Assembly: GCA_000026125.1 (NCBI GenBank)
Contig: CU207211.1
Span: forward strand, 2,108,001-2,172,000
Source of the DNA: Herminiimonas arsenicoxydans
Lineage (GTDB): Bacteria; Pseudomonadota; Gammaproteobacteria; Burkholderiales; Burkholderiaceae_D
DNA length: 64,000 nucleotides
Direction: 5' to 3'
In this document: in pieces, positions 24,775 through 33,872 of the stretch
Layout of the letters: the number at the start of each line of letters is the position of its first letter
How positions within the stretch are numbered: position 1 is the first letter of the stretch
Program-made: the position numbers and the translations under genes
Notes under the pieces: generated by a model
What the model saw: the letters and a program-made list of their open reading frames with translations, nothing else
The model's database searches: none
What the model was told of the DNA's origin: nothing

Positions 24775-25326
24775 TCAGGTAGCAGGTGCCGGATAAGTCA
24801 CTTCAAGAATCAGTAGTTCTTCCAGGCCGCCAGGTGTTTTCAGCGTAACGGAATCGCCCTCACGCGCTTTTGTCAATGCGCGCGCTACCGGCGAAATCCA
24901 GCTGATTTTCCCATGCAGCGGATCAAGTTCGTCTATCCCCAATATCGTGACCGTATGTTCATCGCCAGCCTGCGTTTCATAGCGCACGGTGGCGCCGAAA
25001 AAAATCTGGTCGCTGCCGTAATGCACGGTTGGATCAACCACTTCCGCCAAGTCGAGCCGCTTGGTCAGGAAGCGAATCCGACCATCGATCTGGCGCAAAC
25101 GCCGCTTGCCGTAAATGTAATCGCCATTTTCCGAACGATCGCCGTTGGATGCTGCCCACGACACGATTTGCACTACTTCCGGCCGTTCGACGTCTATCAG
25201 ATTCAGCAGCTCGTTTTTCATGCGCAGATGGCCTTGCGGCGTCATGTAATTTTTGGCGCCGACAGGAATCGGCGGCGCACCGCCGTCTTCATCATCGTCT
25301 TCTGTATTTGCAGCTTGATTCATCAT
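24775..25326 (-). CDS. greB: Transcription elongation factor GreB
   Basis: A 183-aa Gre factor. The N-terminal 25 residues are acidic (EDDDEDGG), followed by the GreA/B coiled coil: NYMTPQGHLRMKNELLNLI, then ASNGDRSENGDYIYGKRRLR with the acidic tip, and the FKBP-like C-domain (FGATVRYET, ISWISPVARALTKAREGD, EELLILEVTYP). It rescues backtracked RNA polymerase by stimulating transcript cleavage. The pattern fits GreB rather than GreA. It is convergent with spoT. A second ATG at 25323 could also be the start. Confidence 0.92.
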   Translation of the reverse strand: MMNQAANTEDDDEDGGAPPIPVGAKNYMTPQGHLRMKNELLNLIDVERPEVVQIVSWAASNGDRSENGDYIYGKRRLRQIDGRIRFLTKRLDLAEVVDPTVHYGSDQIFFGATVRYETQAGDEHTVTILGIDELDPLHGKISWISPVARALTKAREGDSVTLKTPGGLEELLILEVTYPAPAT

Positions 25327-25482
25327 GGTCTACTTTAACTTTTTGCCCACAGGTTCACGGCGGGCGCATTCTGCGTTGATCAGAATGAATGAATATCGGG
25401 CGGGAAAATACCGGGAGGCGGAACGGGTGCAGCAGTTCAAATATGAGTACAGGAGCCGACTATGACTGCAACTGCGCTATTT

Positions 25483-26763
25483 TCACGCACGCGATACGAT
25501 ATTACTCCACTCGAATGCGGCCAGTTGCAAGGCATACAAATCTTCAATCGAGAGCTGGAGTTTTTGCAAAGTCGGCACCAACAAGGCACCGGTTTTTTCT
25601 ATCTGTTCAATATATTCTGCGAGCTTGAGCAAATCACCATAAAATCCGCGGCGCGCCAGCAATGCGCTGCTGACATCATCCACCACTGCAACCTGTTCCA
25701 GTATCTGCTGCATCGATTGGCCGAACAAGGTATCCATCAAGGACATGATGCCCACAGTAAAGGCCGTATCGGCCATCGCTCTCTGTCCGGGCCGCAATTT
25801 TTCCGTAATCAACTCCAGCAGCTTGCCGCGCGTGGTGGCCAGTTGCAGCAGGGGTGAATTGAACTGGCTGCCCTTGTGATGTTCTGCATACAGGATAATT
25901 TGCAGCCAGCGCTGCAATTGACGACGGCCAAGCACCGTCAGCGCCTGACTCAGTGAATCGATGCGCCGCGTCACTCCCAGACCGGGCGTGTTGGTCAGGC
26001 GCAGCAAGGTCAACACCAGCGATGCATCTTTCTTGATGATGGCTTCGATGTCAGCCGTGTCGGCATCCGCCATGATCAGCGCCATCAACTGCATGACGGC
26101 CAACTGGGATGGCGCCAGTTTTTTGCCTGAAAGAATAACCGGCCGGGCAAAATAATAACCCTGGAAATAATGAAACCCGAGGTCCATGCAATCCTGGAAC
26201 TGCTCTATCGTTTCGACTTTTTCAGCCAGTAACAATTTATCGTCCCGCCTGAAATAATCGACCAGTTTGGCGATTTCAGCTTTAGTCATGCCGGTAATAT
26301 CGATCTTGATGATTTTTACCAACGGCAATAACTTTTGCAGGGCTTCGGTGTGGGAAATCACATCATCCAGCGCAAAGGTGAAACCCTGGGCGGACAGCTC
26401 TGCCACGCGCGCCACCAGCTCCGGCGTCACTTCCACTGTCTCAAGAATTTCCAGCACCACCTTTTCGCACGGCAGGAAATTCACAAAGTCGCGCATCAGC
26501 ACGGCGGCATCGACATTGAAGAATCCCAGCGAAGCGCCGATCACATTGACGATACCCAGTTCGGAAGCATGTGCAATCACTGAGGCGGTGGCGGCAAGGT
26601 CGTCCACCACATTGGCAGGGCCGGACAAGGCGCGACGAAACAGCAGTTCGTACGCCACCAGATTCTGCTCACTGTTCAGGATAGGCTGGCGCGCGAGAAA
26701 GAATTCTTTCACGCGGGCTTGTTGCTCATCAGGCAGGTACTGATTGAGATCTGTGATCATCAA
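25483..26763 (-). CDS. EAL-HDOD signalling protein (YuxH type)
   Basis: A 426-aa protein. Residues 20-225 form a divergent EAL domain (FFLARQPILNSEQNLVAYELLF, FALDDVISHTEALQKL, IKIDITG and LLAEKVETIEQFQDCMDLGF), in which the EAL signature is ELL. Residues about 225-410 form an HDOD domain. Relatives act in c-di-GMP or stress signalling, sometimes without phosphodiesterase activity. Most metal-ligand positions appear kept, so activity cannot be excluded. No membrane segment is present. It stands alone, with a long AT-rich leader upstream. Confidence 0.85.
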   Translation of the reverse strand: MMITDLNQYLPDEQQARVKEFFLARQPILNSEQNLVAYELLFRRALSGPANVVDDLAATASVIAHASELGIVNVIGASLGFFNVDAAVLMRDFVNFLPCEKVVLEILETVEVTPELVARVAELSAQGFTFALDDVISHTEALQKLLPLVKIIKIDITGMTKAEIAKLVDYFRRDDKLLLAEKVETIEQFQDCMDLGFHYFQGYYFARPVILSGKKLAPSQLAVMQLMALIMADADTADIEAIIKKDASLVLTLLRLTNTPGLGVTRRIDSLSQALTVLGRRQLQRWLQIILYAEHHKGSQFNSPLLQLATTRGKLLELITEKLRPGQRAMADTAFTVGIMSLMDTLFGQSMQQILEQVAVVDDVSSALLARRGFYGDLLKLAEYIEQIEKTGALLVPTLQKLQLSIEDLYALQLAAFEWSNIVSRA

Positions 26764-27074
26764 GATGATGCTCTCTGATTTTTGGAACGCGAGAATCTTT
26801 GTATCGCGCCTGATTTAACTTTGAAAAACGACTGGTGCTGACGTTCGATCAAATATTAAATACTTTTTTTATCGTATTTTTTTCTTGTTTTACAGCAAAC
26901 TCTTACTGAACGCAGGATAAACCTATTTCCAATGAGAAATAATAAGTCCATGCAAATTTATGTTAATTCACATGCTTGATTATTCTTTATTGTTCCCACA
27001 GGAGTAATTATGTTAATTCCATCCAACAACCAACGAAACAATGTGGTTTCCTGATTATCACGTGCACGCGCAGG
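26764..27074. other. AT-rich intergenic region
   Basis: 311 bases without a gene between two minus-strand genes. It should hold the promoter of the EAL-HDOD gene; T-tracts around 26871-26890 make it visibly AT-rich. No hairpin terminator for rlmJ is evident. Confidence 0.5.
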
Positions 27075-27992
27075 TTATACGCGTCGCGTTCCGGTGTAGG
27101 TCGCCACGGTTTGTCCGCTTTCCAGCGTAAAGCCTGCGCCCGCATCGCCACCCAGCGTTTTCACCAGATAGGGCATCAGTTCGCGCAACATGGGCTCCAG
27201 CGTCCAGGGCGGGTTATGCACAAACATCCCGCTGCTGTGCAAGCCAAAGCCGTCCGGCGATGGCGTAGTGACCGATAAGGTGACATTGAGCCAGCCGTTT
27301 GCCGTCAGGCGCTTCAATTTATCCGGCAACTGGCGCGATTCGAGACGATTAAGTACCGGATACCAGACCGCATAAGTGCCGGAGGCGAAGCGCGTCAAGG
27401 CATCGGAAACGGTTTGCACAACGCTGCGGTAATCAGTTTTATCTTCATACGGCGGATCGATCAGCACCAGCGCACGGCGCGACGGCGGCGGCAGCAAAGC
27501 CTTCAAACCCTGAAAGCCGTTGGCGCGCTCTATCATGATGCGCTTGCCGCGCACGGTTTGCCGCTGCCCCTGCTCGGCGGCATGCGCTTGCAGCTTGCGG
27601 AAATTGTCTGCCAGCAGTTTGCTGTCGGCAGGATGCAGCTCGAACAGGCGCAATCTATCCTGTTCACGCATGATGCTGTCCGCACAATAAGGCGAGCCGG
27701 GGTAATAACGCATCTTGCCGCTTGGGTTAAGCGCCTTCACAACCTGGACGTACTCGGCCAGTGCCGCGGGCAGATCCTTGCGATCCCACAATTTGGCAAT
27801 GCCGGTTTCAAACTCGGCATTCTTTGCAGCATAGTTGCTGTCGAGCGCGTACACGCCGGCACCGGCGTGCGTGTCGATGTACATGTAGGGCGTATCTTTT
27901 TGATTCAGGTATTTCAGTAACTGAATCTGAACGAGATGCTTGAGTACATCGGCGTGATTACCTGCGTGAAAGGCATGGCGGTAACTCAACAT
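27075..27992 (-). CDS. rlmJ: 23S rRNA (adenine2030-N6)-methyltransferase
   Basis: A 305-aa RlmJ. The N-terminus LSYRHAFHAGNHADVLKHLV is the family hallmark. A SAM-binding motif (YIDTHAGAGVYALDS, about 37-51) and the catalytic DPPY motif in ALVLIDPPYEDKTDY (about 168-182) are present. The enzyme methylates A2030 of 23S rRNA before ribosome assembly. It is 25-30 residues longer than the E. coli protein (about 280). Single gene. Confidence 0.93.
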   Translation of the reverse strand: MLSYRHAFHAGNHADVLKHLVQIQLLKYLNQKDTPYMYIDTHAGAGVYALDSNYAAKNAEFETGIAKLWDRKDLPAALAEYVQVVKALNPSGKMRYYPGSPYCADSIMREQDRLRLFELHPADSKLLADNFRKLQAHAAEQGQRQTVRGKRIMIERANGFQGLKALLPPPSRRALVLIDPPYEDKTDYRSVVQTVSDALTRFASGTYAVWYPVLNRLESRQLPDKLKRLTANGWLNVTLSVTTPSPDGFGLHSSGMFVHNPPWTLEPMLRELMPYLVKTLGGDAGAGFTLESGQTVATYTGTRRV

Positions 27993-28153
27993 AGGAATGG
28001 TCTAACCTGGCAAGAATGAAAGAATGGAGACTGCGCAAAGGCTGCAGTTCCCGCAATACGCCATTCTAACAATTCCCGGCTTGAAACCCTACGATTAACG
28101 GTTTCGGCGCAGTGGCATCCTCCTTTGCCGAATGCCCTTCAAAACACCATGAA

Positions 28154-28189
28154 TAGAAACGGGCACGAGGGTTAATCCGCGTGCCCGTC
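28154..28189 (-). terminator. Terminator of metE
   Basis: A 9-bp stem ACGGGCACG/CGTGCCCGT with a T-rich tail on the minus strand, 36 bp beyond the metE stop codon. Confidence 0.75.
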
Positions 28190-28224
28190 TTGAATAGGCT
28201 GGAGCGTATCGGTCCAGCGTGCTT

Positions 28225-30546
28225 TTATGCCGGAGCTGCTATTGCTTTTTGTCCGGCTGCGACTTCCGCGCGCAAGGACCGTGCCGCCAGCACCATGTTT
28301 TCCAGCGCTAAGGTCGTTTCCGGCCAGCCGCGGGTTTTCAAACCGCAATCCGGATTGACCCACAACTGCGCATCAGGAATCACGCCGCGTGCCTTGCGCA
28401 GCAGACGCTGCATTTCTTCCACGCGCGGCACACGCGGCGAATGGATATCGTAGACGCCAGGACCGATGTCGTTTGGATAAGCGAACTCGCCAAAGCCATC
28501 CAGCAATTCCATATCCGAACGCGAAGTTTCGATCGTGATCACGTCGGCATCCATCGCAGCGATCCACGGCAGGATGTCGTTAAACTCCGAATAGCACATA
28601 TGCGTGTGTATCTGCGTGTCATCCTGCACGCCCGATGCGCTGATGCGGAATGCCTTGACCGCCCAATCCAGATAATGCGGCCAATCGGCAGCCTTCAATG
28701 GCAGGCCTTCGCGGAACGCAGGCTCATCGATTTGTATCATGCCGATACCGGCTTTTTCCAGATCGACGACTTCGTCGCGCAAGGCCAAGGCGATTTGCAG
28801 CGCGGTCGTGTCGCGCGGCTGATCGTCGCGCACGAACGACCATTGCAGCATCGTCACCGGGCCGGTCAGCATGCCCTTCATCGGCTTGCTGGTCAGGCTT
28901 TGTGCGAATTCGCTCCAGCCTACTGTCATTGCTTCTGGACGATATACGTCGCCGTAGATGAATGGCGGTTTGACGCAGCGTGAACCGTAGCTTTGTACCC
29001 AGCCGTTCGCGGTGAAACCGTAGCCCCACAACTGTTCGCCGAAGTATTCGACCATGTCGTTGCGTTCGGGCTCGCCATGTACAAATACGTCGAGACCGAT
29101 TTCTTCCTGCTTCTGCACGACCAGACGCACTTCATCACGCATCCTGTTCAGGTAATCGAGATGACCGATTTCACCGCGTTTGTATTGCGCGCGTGCCTGA
29201 CGGATGTCGGTGGTTTGCGGAAAGGAACCGATGTTCGTTGTCGGGAACGCCGGCAGCTTGAAGCGCGCCTGCTGCTTGACGATACGATCGGCAAAAACAT
29301 TGCTACGCGCAGCAGAAATCTTGCTGATTTCGCTCAGGCGTTTTTGTACCAATGGGTTGTGTATGCGGGGCGACGTATTGCGCGCCGCCACCGACAATGC
29401 GGCTGCCTCGAATTGCGCAGCCACCGCGTCGCGTTCGCCATTCAACGCACGTTTGATCGCCGTGATTTCCTGCGTCTTTTGCGTCGCAAACGAGAGCCAG
29501 CCCTTGAGTTCTTCATCCAGCTTGTTTTCATGCGCCAGATCGACAGGCACGTGCAGCAGTGAGCAGCTCGCGCTGACCCACAACTTGTCGCCGAGTTTTT
29601 CCTGCAAGGGTTTCAGTGCGGTCAACGCGGCATCCAGATCGGCGCGCCAGATATTGCGGCCATCGACGATACCCGCCGACAGTACGCGACCCTGCGGCCA
29701 GTCTTGCAGGAAATCGTCCAGCTGCCCTGCACCGCGCACCAGATCCAGATGTACACCAGCGACAGGCAGGCTGTGCAGCAAGGCCGTGTGTTCACGCACT
29801 TGATCGAAATAAGTTGCCAGCAACAGTTTTGGTGCAGCCGCGCTCAACGCCTCGTAAGTTGGAACGAAAGCATTGCGCCAGACGGCAGCCAGTTCCAGCG
29901 CCAGTATCGGCTCATCGATCTGCACCCACTCCACACCTGCCGCTTGCAAACGCTGCAGCACGTTTTGATAAGCGGCGATGACTTTCGGCAGCAGATCGAG
30001 TTTGTCGAATTTGTGATCTCCTTCACCTGACTTGATCTTGCCGAGGTACAGCAAGGTCAGCGGCCCCACCAGCGTGACCTTGGTTTTGTGGCCGAGCGCG
30101 ACGGCTTCGGCGTTTTCTTCAAACAGCCAGTCGACGCCGCCGTCAAAGCGCAGGTCGGCAGTAAATTCCGGCACCAGATAGTGATAGTTGGTATCGAACC
30201 ATTTGGTCATTTCCATCGCGAAGTGCTCAGGATTGCCGCGTGCCAGCGTGAAGTAATCAGCCAGCGTCAGCTTTTTCGGATCGAACTTGAAGCGCGTAGG
30301 CACTGCGCCCAGCAAAGCCAATGTATTCAACACCTGGTCGTACCAGGCGAAATCGCCTACCGATACGAAATCCAGACCCGCATCAGCCTGAATCGCCCAG
30401 TGGCGCTGACGCAGGGTTTTGCCGGTTTGCTGCAACGCGGCCAGATCGCTGTCGCCACGCCAGAACGATTCAACAGCGAACTTCAATTCGCGCTGCGCGC
30501 CTATGCGCGGGAAACCCAGAATATGTGCCTTTGCCGCGTTTGCCAT
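28225..30546 (-). CDS. metE: Cobalamin-independent methionine synthase
   Basis: A 773-aa MetE, which transfers a methyl group from 5-methyl-tetrahydropteroyltriglutamate to homocysteine. The N-domain begins [18 protein letters not shown]. The C-domain has the zinc site: His and Cys in [13 protein letters not shown], and Cys in [15 protein letters not shown] near the C-terminus. The ATG at 30546 is chosen as the family start; the frame extends 16 codons further upstream without support. It is divergent from metR, with a MetR operator in between. Confidence 0.97.
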   Translation of the reverse strand: MANAAKAHILGFPRIGAQRELKFAVESFWRGDSDLAALQQTGKTLRQRHWAIQADAGLDFVSVGDFAWYDQVLNTLALLGAVPTRFKFDPKKLTLADYFTLARGNPEHFAMEMTKWFDTNYHYLVPEFTADLRFDGGVDWLFEENAEAVALGHKTKVTLVGPLTLLYLGKIKSGEGDHKFDKLDLLPKVIAAYQNVLQRLQAAGVEWVQIDEPILALELAAVWRNAFVPTYEALSAAAPKLLLATYFDQVREHTALLHSLPVAGVHLDLVRGAGQLDDFLQDWPQGRVLSAGIVDGRNIWRADLDAALTALKPLQEKLGDKLWVSASCSLLHVPVDLAHENKLDEELKGWLSFATQKTQEITAIKRALNGERDAVAAQFEAAALSVAARNTSPRIHNPLVQKRLSEISKISAARSNVFADRIVKQQARFKLPAFPTTNIGSFPQTTDIRQARAQYKRGEIGHLDYLNRMRDEVRLVVQKQEEIGLDVFVHGEPERNDMVEYFGEQLWGYGFTANGWVQSYGSRCVKPPFIYGDVYRPEAMTVGWSEFAQSLTSKPMKGMLTGPVTMLQWSFVRDDQPRDTTALQIALALRDEVVDLEKAGIGMIQIDEPAFREGLPLKAADWPHYLDWAVKAFRISASGVQDDTQIHTHMCYSEFNDILPWIAAMDADVITIETSRSDMELLDGFGEFAYPNDIGPGVYDIHSPRVPRVEEMQRLLRKARGVIPDAQLWVNPDCGLKTRGWPETTLALENMVLAARSLRAEVAAGQKAIAAPA

Positions 30547-30631
30547 GCTAAAACTCCAATAACGATTTCGAGGCTTGCCAGTTTGGGCTTCCAAGGTCTA
30601 TGATTCAAACGATAAATATTAAGAATCATCT

Positions 30632-30644
30632 TGAATTTAATTCA
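30632..30644. promoter_or_regulatory. MetR operator palindrome
   Basis: TGAATTTAATTCA is a perfect match to the known MetR consensus TGAA-N5-TTCA. It lies between the divergent metE (86 bp from its start) and metR (26 bp from its start) genes, so it can activate metE and repress metR. Confidence 0.8.
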
Positions 30645-30669
30645 TACATAGAATTTTCAAATACTTGCC

Positions 30670-31590
30670 ATGCAATCCATCCTGGAACTCCGTCACCTCA
30701 AAACCCTGATCGCGTTGCGCGAAGCCGGCAACCTGCTGCGCGCCGCTTCGCTCTTGAACGTGACGCAATCTGCGCTCTCGCACCAACTCAAACAACTGGA
30801 AGATCACCACGGCACTCAGCTGTTCGAGCGCAAGTCGGTGCCGGTGCGCTTTACTCCGGCCGGCGAACGTTTGCTGAAACTGGCCGATACCGTTTTGCCG
30901 CAAGTCGCAGAAACCGAGCGCGATCTGGTGCGCCTGGCGCAAGGCGTCGCCGGCCAATTGCGCATCGCGGTTGAATGCCACACCTGCTTCGACTGGCTGA
31001 TGCCGGCGATGGATGTATTCCGCGGCCGCTGGCCCGAAGTCGAACTGGATATCGTCTCCGGCTTTCAGGCTGATCCGGTTGGCTTGCTGTACGAACATAG
31101 GGCCGACGTCGCCATCGTGGCCGAGATCGATCCGGATGAAACAGTCGATTACCACGCCCTGTTCCGCTTCGAGATCGTCGCACTGGTCGCGCACGATCAT
31201 CCTTTGGCAGACAAGGAATTTCTGGTCGCAGAAGATTTCATCGGTGATACTTTGATAACCTACCCGGTACCGGATGACATGCTGGACGTCGTGCGCCAGG
31301 TATTGAAACCCGCCGGCATCAAAGTCGAACGTCGCACGACAGAACTGACAGTCGCGATGCTGCAACTGGTCGCCAGCCGGCGCGGTATAGCCACCTTGCC
31401 GGTATGGGCCGCGCAGAATTATCTGAACCGGGATTATGTAAAGGCCAAGCGGATTACCGCAGATGGTTTGACCGGGCGTTTGTATGCAGCCTGTTTGCCG
31501 GAAGTGTCGGAGAAACCTTATCTGGCGGATTTTGTGACGACGACGCGCGAGAGCTGTTATTTGAATCTGGATAGTGTGGAACTGCTTTAA
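30670..31590 (+). CDS. metR: LysR-type regulator MetR
   Basis: A 306-aa LysR regulator. The HTH is in residues 4-60 (LKTLIALREAGNLLRAASLL, then QSALSHQLKQLEDHHGTQLF). The effector domain includes ECHTCFDWLMPAMDVF, typical of MetR, which senses homocysteine. The divergent placement from metE and the operator at 30632-30644 support the name. Full family length. Confidence 0.93.
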   Translation: MQSILELRHLKTLIALREAGNLLRAASLLNVTQSALSHQLKQLEDHHGTQLFERKSVPVRFTPAGERLLKLADTVLPQVAETERDLVRLAQGVAGQLRIAVECHTCFDWLMPAMDVFRGRWPEVELDIVSGFQADPVGLLYEHRADVAIVAEIDPDETVDYHALFRFEIVALVAHDHPLADKEFLVAEDFIGDTLITYPVPDDMLDVVRQVLKPAGIKVERRTTELTVAMLQLVASRRGIATLPVWAAQNYLNRDYVKAKRITADGLTGRLYAACLPEVSEKPYLADFVTTTRESCYLNLDSVELL

Positions 31591-31743
31591 TCGTCAGACC
31601 GAAATCCACATAGGTGAAGCGAGATAGGATCTACTTCGTGACACACCAATAGCATGCCGGTTTCATCAAGAGTAATGCTTACCGAGTTATACGGCACGCG
31701 ACAGGTTATCCATCATTTCTTCTATCTAAAATGAGTGGACGCT

Positions 31744-32250
31744 ATGCAAAATATTTCATCGCCGCCGCATCCGGACTATGATGATCCCAAAGAACTCTAT
31801 GCATTCTTTGGTTTAGCCTTTTACAAGGCGAATATCTTGGAACAGGGCGTCGTCAATCTTGCCGTGGCGCTGATGGCACAAGGCAATCTCGGTGTTACGG
31901 TGGGCGATATTAACCGTCTGTACGATTCATTCGACACAAAAACCTTTGGTCCCGTTCTGCGAATTGCCAAGGAACGCTACAGCTTCACTAGTGAATTTTC
32001 AAAAAAATTAGACCAAGCACTCTCTTACCGCAACTATCTCGCACACGGTTTCTTTAAACAACACGATATAAATCAGATGAGCGAAGACGGTCGCAAAATA
32101 ATGATCGATGAATTGATTGAAATCTGGATGCACTTGACGGAAGCCGATAGGATTATCGACGAATACTGGATGTCTGCTTGGGAGGCTAACGGAATCACGA
32201 AAGAATGGATTACAAAACAAATGAATACTTACGTTGATACAACACGATAG
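31744..32250 (+). CDS. HEPN-like protein, 168 aa
   Basis: An all-helical soluble protein. The stretch SYRNYLAHGFFKQHD around residues 97-111 holds an R-N-x3-H motif, the signature of HEPN domains, many of which are metal-independent RNases. Other segments are ELYAFFGLAFYKANILEQGV and IDELIEIWMHLTEADRII. No nucleotidyltransferase partner, common beside HEPN toxins, is adjacent. The ATG at 31744 is taken as the start; an in-frame GTG lies at 31735. It may be a solo regulatory or defence protein. Function is unproven. Confidence 0.55.
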   Translation: MQNISSPPHPDYDDPKELYAFFGLAFYKANILEQGVVNLAVALMAQGNLGVTVGDINRLYDSFDTKTFGPVLRIAKERYSFTSEFSKKLDQALSYRNYLAHGFFKQHDINQMSEDGRKIMIDELIEIWMHLTEADRIIDEYWMSAWEANGITKEWITKQMNTYVDTTR

Positions 32251-32415
32251 GTTAGTTATCATTTTCTCAGCCCAATTTTCAAGTAGATAAAAGTCAGCAT
32301 TAATTAGAAATTTAATTAACTCTGACCTCGTATTCCGAGCGGAACTCATTCAGGCCAGTAGCATCTACCATCCACTCAAAGCCGTATCAAAACCGCATTG
32401 AAAGGAGAAACGACC

Positions 32416-32862
32416 ATGCCCACAGGTACCGTGCAACTCCATCGCGTACTCCGCGCGCCTCCGGAGCGTGTTTATCGTGCATTCCTGGAAGCCGACGCAC
32501 TGGCAAAATGGCTCCCACCTTACGGTTTTACCTGCAAGGTTCATCATCTGGACGCCAGGGCCGGTGGCACTTTCAGGATGACGTTTTCGAATTTCAACTC
32601 GGGGAACGGACATTTTTTCGGTGGCGAGTATCTGGAACTTGTTCCCCACCAGAAAATCCGTTACACGGATAAATTCGATGACCCGAACTTGCCCGGCGAA
32701 ATGCAGGTGACAGTAGCTTTAAGGCAAGTGTCATGCGGGACGGAGATCAAGATCGTGCAGGAAGGGATACCTGACGTGATCCCGGTCGAGATGTGCTACC
32801 TCGGCTGGTAGGAATCTCTGGTCCAACTTGCCACACTGGTCGAACCCGAGATTCCGGATTAG
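32416..32862 (+). pseudogene. SRPBCC (AHSA1-like) gene with in-frame amber codon
   Basis: The gene starts at the ATG at 32416 after an AAGGAGA ribosome binding site. The product is a START/SRPBCC ligand-binding fold of the AHSA1 type (VLRAPPERVYRAFLEADALA, KWLPPYGFTCKV, GGTFRMTFSNF, GEYLELVPHQKIRYTD). At 32809-32811 a TAG interrupts it after MCYLGW; the frame then continues ESLVQLATLVEPEIPD to a second TAG at 32860-32862, the normal C-terminal helix of this family. A single CAG to TAG change explains it. The 131-residue product lacks its last helix and may be unstable. A sequencing error or readthrough is the alternative. Confidence 0.82.
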
Positions 32863-33050
32863 CGAGGTGGTTTGGGCTAATAGCCTGCAGTCTATCCGGA
32901 TAGCCATGGTCGCGGGAACGGCTACGCCAGAACCCTCCATCTTCAACGGCATCCAAAGTTTGAATAGTGCGAGGAATCAAGCACCGAAGCATCCAACCCG
33001 GCAACCCGCGCATCCCGGAATCCTTCGATAACAGTTGCAAGGAGATATCC

Positions 33051-33338
33051 ATGAACATTACGCGTATCAATACATTTGTCGCCAAAGATGGCATGGAAAA
33101 ATCGCTACGCGAATTTCTCGTCTCGATTGTTCCGCTCGTTGAACAATCGCAGGGTTGCGCATCATGCCAGCTACTGCAAAATCAGCACAAGCCCAATGAA
33201 TTCATTCTTATTGAAGCCTGGGATTCGGTATCCGCACATAAAGCGTCATTGAAAAACATCCCGCCTGAAAAATTCAGCGTCGTTGCACCTATGCTGGCAA
33301 ACCCGCCAACGGGCTCCTATTACGCGGCGCAAATCTGA
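33051..33338 (+). CDS. ABM-domain (antibiotic biosynthesis monooxygenase-like) protein
   Basis: A 95-aa dimeric ferredoxin-like-fold protein of the ABM family. Typical features are INTFVAKDGMEKSLREFL, the SQGCASCQLLQNQHKPNEFI core and EAWDSVSAHKASLKN. The start at 33051 follows an AAGGAGA ribosome binding site. ABM proteins include quinone-forming monooxygenases and haem-degrading enzymes, but many small members have no known activity. It stands between the SRPBCC and DUF1801 genes on the same strand. Confidence 0.8.
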   Translation: MNITRINTFVAKDGMEKSLREFLVSIVPLVEQSQGCASCQLLQNQHKPNEFILIEAWDSVSAHKASLKNIPPEKFSVVAPMLANPPTGSYYAAQI

Positions 33339-33382
33339 TCAGGCATTTCCCACGCCACTCGCCACGGCAAGAACATGGAAGA

Positions 33383-33703
33383 ATGCGCACACTCATCAAG
33401 CAAGCAGACAATGACGTCGTCGAGGAATGGAAGTGGATGGGCACGCCGGTGTGGTCGCTCGACGGCATCATCTGTACCGGCGAATCCTACAAGAATAAAG
33501 TGAAACTTACCTTCGCCAAGGGCGCGTCGCTGAAAGACCCGGCCAGTCTCTTCAACGCAAGCCTCGACGGCAACGCACGCCGTGCGATCGACATCCACGA
33601 AGGAGAAGAAGTTGATGGCGCCGCCTTCAAGGCACTGGTTCGCGAAGCGATCGCCCTCAATAGCTCCGGCAAGTCGAAACCCGCAAAGAAACTGAAGCCA
33701 TGA
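33383..33703 (+). CDS. DUF1801 family protein, apparently N-terminally shortened
   Basis: A 106-aa protein with the DUF1801 (YdhG-like) signature: MRTLIKQADNDVVEEWKWMG, PVWSLDGIICTGESYKNKVK, LTFAKGASLKDP and ARRAIDIHEGEEVD. Family members normally have about 25 more N-terminal residues before this point. Here only 44 bases separate it from the ABM gene, and no good ribosome binding site precedes the ATG. Either the gene has lost its start or it uses an unclear one. Function is unknown; some relatives are linked to iron handling. Confidence 0.65.
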   Translation: MRTLIKQADNDVVEEWKWMGTPVWSLDGIICTGESYKNKVKLTFAKGASLKDPASLFNASLDGNARRAIDIHEGEEVDGAAFKALVREAIALNSSGKSKPAKKLKP

Positions 33704-33872
33704 GGGATTGCACTCCGCATTCCGATCTGCCGCCGAATCGCACGTTTCACTCAATGCCTCTTGTTTATCAACTGAAGTTTGACCGCGCTAAATCACTACA
33801 GATGTCGGCGTAACATAGCCATAATTTGCATGTAAGATGAAGCCGGATGACTCATTCAAACAGGGTGCGTCT

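Noticed and set aside
3014..32811. Genome-wide recoding of TAG as a sense codon
   Set aside because: Several intact genes, including spoT, end in TAG, and the two interrupted genes are accessory, so simple mutation or sequence error is more likely.
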